Part shown: in pieces, positions 6,265 to 9,597 of the stretch
How the letters are laid out: each line of letters begins with the position of its first letter
Position numbering within the stretch: the first letter of the stretch is position 1
From: an uncultured Oscillibacter sp.
GTDB lineage: Bacteria; Bacillota; Clostridia; Oscillospirales; Oscillospiraceae
Length of the DNA stretch: 9,597 bases
Assembly (NCBI GenBank): GCA_946530565.1
Contig: CAMNAE010000043.1
Coordinates: forward strand, 1 to 9,597
Direction: 5' to 3'
Notes under the pieces: model-generated
Seen by the model: the letters and a program-made list of their open reading frames with translations, nothing else
What the model was told of the DNA's origin: nothing
The model's database searches: none
Translations under genes and position numbers: made by a program

Positions 6265-9200
6265 ATGCGAGCAAAGGAAACAATCGGCCGCAAAAGGAGG
6301 AGCGGCGGAGCGCTCGGGGGCAGGCTGCCCTCTTTCATGGCGCTTGCCCTGGCTGTGACCCTGCTGCCGGGCCTTCTGAGCTTTGCGACGGCAGGAGCCA
6401 AGGCCGCGGAAGCGGAACCGGGCGGCGCTGCAGGCGAGATCTACACGTCCTACACCGTGGACGCAGGGACCTCATCGCACTGGGGCGACGGGTATTACGG
6501 CTATCTGCTCGACGGCGACCCCGCCACGAAATGGGGCTGCGAGATCCACGAAACGCTGTTCATCGAATTCCACAGCGCGGAGGCGATCACGCCTGAGGCA
6601 TACATTCTGACGACAGGCCACGATACGGCAAATTACGCGCACCGCAACCCCAAAGACTGGTGCATCAAAGCGAAGAAAAACGCCGCGGACGACTGGACGA
6701 CCATCGCGGCGGTCACGGGCGATACGACGCTGCAGGCGGTCAATTCGCAGGACTGCGAATTCGGTCTCGACGTCAAAAACGCCGCCTGGCAGTATTTCCG
6801 CTTTGAGGTGAGCAAGACCGGCAGCGGAGAGTTTCAGCTCGCCGAGCTGCGGTTCCGGCTCGCCTCACAGCTCGACCCGCTCGATCTTAAAAACGCCTCC
6901 GTGAGCGGCCTTTCGTCCGACTATGTCTATACGGGCAGCGAGATCGAGCCCGCCTGCAGCGTAACGGCAGCGGACGGGACCGCGTTGACCAGGGGCAGTG
7001 ATTATACGCTCAGCATCTCCCCGTCGCCCGTCCGGGAACCCGGCAGCTATACGCTGACGCTCACCGGCGCGGGGCGCTATACGGGAACAAAGACCGCTTC
7101 GTTCACTGTGCGCGCAGCGACGGTGGATATTTCCGACCTCGGAACGCAGGATCTGGTCTTTTACTGGAAGAACGGGAGCTCTGCGGTCCAATGGCGCGTG
7201 ATCTCCCCCGCGGGCGACGTGAAGCTCCCCGACAGCAGCGCCGCGGATGAAATTCTGCTGCTCTCGAACAGCGGCACCTACGCCAAGTTCGACGAGGACG
7301 GTTCGAACGCCTGGAAGGGCAGCGACGCGCAGAATCAATGCGTCGCGCTGTATGACGCCCATACCGACGCCGTCGAGCGGGCCGCGCTCCGGACGACGAC
7401 CATTACGGAAACCGAAAGTTACGCCGGTTTCGACCCGACATCGGTGGAAGGCGAGCACTTCTTCCTGCTCTCCGCCAGGGAATCCGAGACCTATTTTACC
7501 GACAGTCAGGATCGCTCCGCGTTCTTTTTGAGTCACTGGTACCTTCGCTCGGCCTATCCGACTTATGCGGATCTGATCGGCGTGGTAAAAGAGGGCGGCG
7601 ACTGGGCGGACGCGGGCAAAGTGAGCTATGCCAGCCCATTGGAGTGGTCAAACATACGGCCCGCCTGCAATCTCGATCCGGCGCGCGTTGTGATGGTGAG
7701 CCCCTCAAGCGGCGATCCGGGCACTTCCGGCCAGATCGCGGCGTTCCCGGAAAATCCGAATCGGATGTGGCGGCTGACCCTTCTGGACGACGCACGCAGC
7801 GGCTTTTCCGTAGCGGAGAGCGCTTTGGAGACCTCGGCCGGCGGTACGGTGAGCGTTTCCTACAGCGGCGCGCAGTACGGAGCGCAGGAATACCTGACGG
7901 TGCTGCTCTTCGACGCAGACGGCGGAGCCCTCGGCTGGGGCAGAGTGGGGCCGCTGACGTCCGCAGACGGCACGGCGCGGTTCACCCTTCCGGAGACCCT
8001 GCAGCCGGGGAGCTATACGCTCAAGCTGCTCAACGAACGCAAGGGCGAGGGATACTGCTCGAACGCGGCCGGCGCTTTTCGCAGCGTTGCGCTGACGGTC
8101 AACGCAAAGCCGGTGCTTAAGGTGCAGGCGGAAGACCTGACCGTGACCTACAGCGGCGCGGACGTGCCGGATGACGCCATCCTCGGCACGGCGACCTCTG
8201 CTGGAGAAAGCATTCAGGGGAAATGGTCCTTCGCCTCCGGCCAGACGCGCAAAAACGTCTCCGACAGCGGCGTAAAGCAGGTGATCTTTACCCCGGACGA
8301 CACCGCGACCTTCGAGCCCTTCCTGACCACGCTGACGCTCACGATCGAGCCGAAGGAGGTCACGGTCGTGCCGGACTCGCTATCAAAGCATGTGGGAGAG
8401 CCGGACCCCGCGCTGACCGCGACCGTCACCGGCCTTTGCGGCTCCGACACGATCGAGTATACGCTGACGCGCGACGCGGGCGAAACACCTAATACTTTTT
8501 ATGCGATTCGCGCCTCAGGCGCGACCCAACAGGGCAACTATCGCGTTTCGTATCCAACAACAGTCGGTAGGTTTAGGATCGTTGGCCACAGCCCCAGAGC
8601 GACCCGGGCCGTGCCCGCGGGCTGCGAGACAGAGGGCAGCAGCGCGTACTGGACCTGCGCGGTCTGCGGCAAGTTCTTCTCCGACGAAAGCTGCACGGCC
8701 GAGATCGCGGCGGACAGCTGGGTCATCCCGGCGCTCGGCCACAAGCCGGGCACGGCGCAGCGCGAGAACGAGGAGGCGGCGACCTGCACGGAAGGCGGCG
8801 GCTATGATGAGGTCGTGTACTGCGGCGCCTGCAGCAAGGAGCTCAGCCGCGAGCGCAAGACGATCCCGGCGCTCGGCCACGCCTACGGCACGCCGGACTA
8901 TGAATGGGCCGCCGACAATACGGCCGTGACCGCGCAGGCAGTCTGCGCGCATGACGCAGCGCACGTGATCGAAGAGACCGTATCAACGACCTACGCCGAG
9001 ACCACCCCCGCGACCGAAAACGCTACGGGCATCGGCACCTGGACGGCGGCCTTTACAAACACGCACTTCAAGACCCAGACGAAGCAGGTCGTCATCCCCC
9101 AACTCATCCACGTCCACAGCCTTGTAAAGACCGAAGCCATCCCCGCCGGCTGTGAGACAGAGGGCAGGAGCGCATACTGGAAATGCAGCGGCTGCTATAA

Positions 9201-9597
9201 ATACTTCTCAGACGCCGCCGGCACGACCGAGATCGCCGCAAACAGCTGGTCCATCCCCGCCACGGGCCACACGCCCGGCGCGGAGCAGCGCAGAAATGAG
9301 ACGGCGGCGAAGTGCACGGTAGACGGCGGCTATGATACGGTCGTGAGCTGCAGCAGCTGCGGCCTGGTGCTCAGCCGCACGCATATAACGATCCCGGCCA
9401 CCGGCCACACGCCGGGAGATCCGCAGCGTGAAAACGAGATCCCGGCGACCTGCAGGGCGGAGGGCAAGTATGATGCGGTCGTGTACTGCAGCACCTGCAA
9501 TCAGGAGCTCAGCCGCGAGCGCACGACGATCCCCGTGCTCGGCCACAGCTACGGCACGCCGGAATACACCTGGGCCGCGGACAACACGACCGTGACT
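6265..9597 (+). CDS. Large secreted multi-domain surface protein, 3' end beyond window
   Basis: An open frame of 1111 codons starts at ATG 6265, with AGGAG at 6252-6256 eight bases upstream, and is still open at the window edge. Residues 1-47 form a signal peptide: basic n-region (GRKRR), hydrophobic FMALALAVTLLPGLLSFATA, and AxA-type cleavage near residues 43-47. Residues 58-199 resemble an F5/8 type C (discoidin) carbohydrate-binding domain (YLLDGDPATKWG, YFRFEVSKTG, FQLAELRF). An Ig-like domain follows (200-285; VYTGSEIEPACSV, GSYTLTLTGAGRYTGT). Residues about 293-480 look like a DUF6273 domain (VQWRVISP, FLLSARES, WYLRSAYP, WSNIRPACNLDP). Next come a beta-sandwich region (about 497-613) and an MBG-like region (616-773; VPDSLSKHVGEPDPAL). 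From 775 there are cysteine repeats. It probably sits on the cell surface and may bind glycans. No anchor is seen because the C-terminus is missing. Domain names are from pattern memory. Confidence 0.9.
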   Translation, partial: MRAKETIGRKRRSGGALGGRLPSFMALALAVTLLPGLLSFATAGAKAAEAEPGGAAGEIYTSYTVDAGTSSHWGDGYYGYLLDGDPATKWGCEIHETLFIEFHSAEAITPEAYILTTGHDTANYAHRNPKDWCIKAKKNAADDWTTIAAVTGDTTLQAVNSQDCEFGLDVKNAAWQYFRFEVSKTGSGEFQLAELRFRLASQLDPLDLKNASVSGLSSDYVYTGSEIEPACSVTAADGTALTRGSDYTLSISPSPVREPGSYTLTLTGAGRYTGTKTASFTVRAATVDISDLGTQDLVFYWKNGSSAVQWRVISPAGDVKLPDSSAADEILLLSNSGTYAKFDEDGSNAWKGSDAQNQCVALYDAHTDAVERAALRTTTITETESYAGFDPTSVEGEHFFLLSARESETYFTDSQDRSAFFLSHWYLRSAYPTYADLIGVVKEGGDWADAGKVSYASPLEWSNIRPACNLDPARVVMVSPSSGDPGTSGQIAAFPENPNRMWRLTLLDDARSGFSVAESALETSAGGTVSVSYSGAQYGAQEYLTVLLFDADGGALGWGRVGPLTSADGTARFTLPETLQPGSYTLKLLNERKGEGYCSNAAGAFRSVALTVNAKPVLKVQAEDLTVTYSGADVPDDAILGTATSAGESIQGKWSFASGQTRKNVSDSGVKQVIFTPDDTATFEPFLTTLTLTIEPKEVTVVPDSLSKHVGEPDPALTATVTGLCGSDTIEYTLTRDAGETPNTFYAIRASGATQQGNYRVSYPTTVGRFRIVGHSPRATRAVPAGCETEGSSAYWTCAVCGKFFSDESCTAEIAADSWVIPALGHKPGTAQRENEEAATCTEGGGYDEVVYCGACSKELSRERKTIPALGHAYGTPDYEWAADNTAVTAQAVCAHDAAHVIEETVSTTYAETTPATENATGIGTWTAAFTNTHFKTQTKQVVIPQLIHVHSLVKTEAIPAGCETEGRSAYWKCSGCYKYFSDAAGTTEIAANSWSIPATGHTPGAEQRRNETAAKCTVDGGYDTVVSCSSCGLVLSRTHITIPATGHTPGDPQRENEIPATCRAEGKYDAVVYCSTCNQELSRERTTIPVLGHSYGTPEYTWAADNTTVT
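8587..9597 (+). repeat. Modular cysteine repeats within the surface protein (order A-B-C-A-B-B-C)
   Basis: Three unit types alternate, each ending in a short I-P-x-x-G/I-H motif. Type A (about 52 residues) is at 8587-8742 and 9112-9270, with shared PAGCETEG, SAYW, CxxC, FSD and EIAA. Type B (46 residues) is at 8743-8880, 9271-9408 and 9409-9546, with a single Cys, GGYD or GKYD, V-V, then CxxC and L-S-R. Type C (77 residues) is at 8881-9111 and 9547-9597 (cut by the edge), with YGTP.Y.WAADN. Every A and B unit follows C-x10 or x11-C-x2-C ... G-H. This could be a metal site or a disulfide pattern. Similar units occur in giant surface proteins of gut Clostridia as far as I recall; their function is not known to me. 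Confidence 0.85.

Noticed and set aside
8501..8929. Open frames in other frames across the cysteine repeats, on both strands
   Set aside because: They run inside an unbroken 1111-codon frame with signal peptide and repeats. Arg/Ala/Ser-rich translations are typical of frame-shifted GC-rich DNA.
8587..9597. CRISPR-like repeat array
   Set aside because: The repetition is at protein level in irregular units of 46-77 codons with diverged DNA; there are no short identical repeats with unique spacers.

Overview
The window looks like a high-GC member of the Clostridia, probably an Oscillospiraceae/Ruminococcaceae-type gut Firmicute. This is an inference from three things: strong AGGAG-type Shine-Dalgarno sites in a GC-rich genome; a fused hisIE next to a PHP-type histidinol phosphatase; and a very large exported protein with a DUF6273-like region and GH-terminated cysteine repeats, of a style seen in gut Clostridia. 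No sequence search was run.

Left part (1-3055, + strand) is the distal half of a histidine operon: the 3' end of hisA, then hisF, hisIE and a PHP-family histidinol-phosphatase (hisK). hisIE and hisK overlap by four bases (ATGA). The hisA-hisF and hisF-hisIE gaps are about 200 bases each and are filled with palindromic, repeat-like DNA. The first (402-613) is a string of hairpins, two of them mutually exclusive. The second (1370-1595) holds a 103-bp element with 11-bp terminal inverted repeats and a partial second copy touching the hisF stop codon.

Middle part (3056-6038, - strand) is a two-gene phosphorelay. A six-TM hybrid kinase (HisKA-HATPase-REC-HPt) is followed after 15 bases by a REC-LuxR-type response regulator. 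A long hairpin with a U7 tract on the - strand ends this operon. It is built from two inverted copies of a CATCCTGA...CGAAGGATCT-type repeat.

Right part (6265-9597, + strand) is a signal-peptide-bearing surface protein open for 1111 codons and running off the window. It carries a discoidin-like domain, Ig-like domains, a DUF6273-like domain, an MBG-like region, and repeats with a C-x10/11-C-x2-C...GH pattern.

The most interesting signal is the divergent control region between the kinase and the surface protein (6039-6264). Two inverted 14-bp boxes with an AGTATACT core lie 49 bp apart, and each is centred exactly 36.5 bp from a -10-like hexamer, one per strand. The layout is mirror-symmetric about position 6143. 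The simplest reading is that the LuxR-type regulator activates both its own operon and the surface-protein gene, which would make kinase, regulator and surface protein one regulated system.
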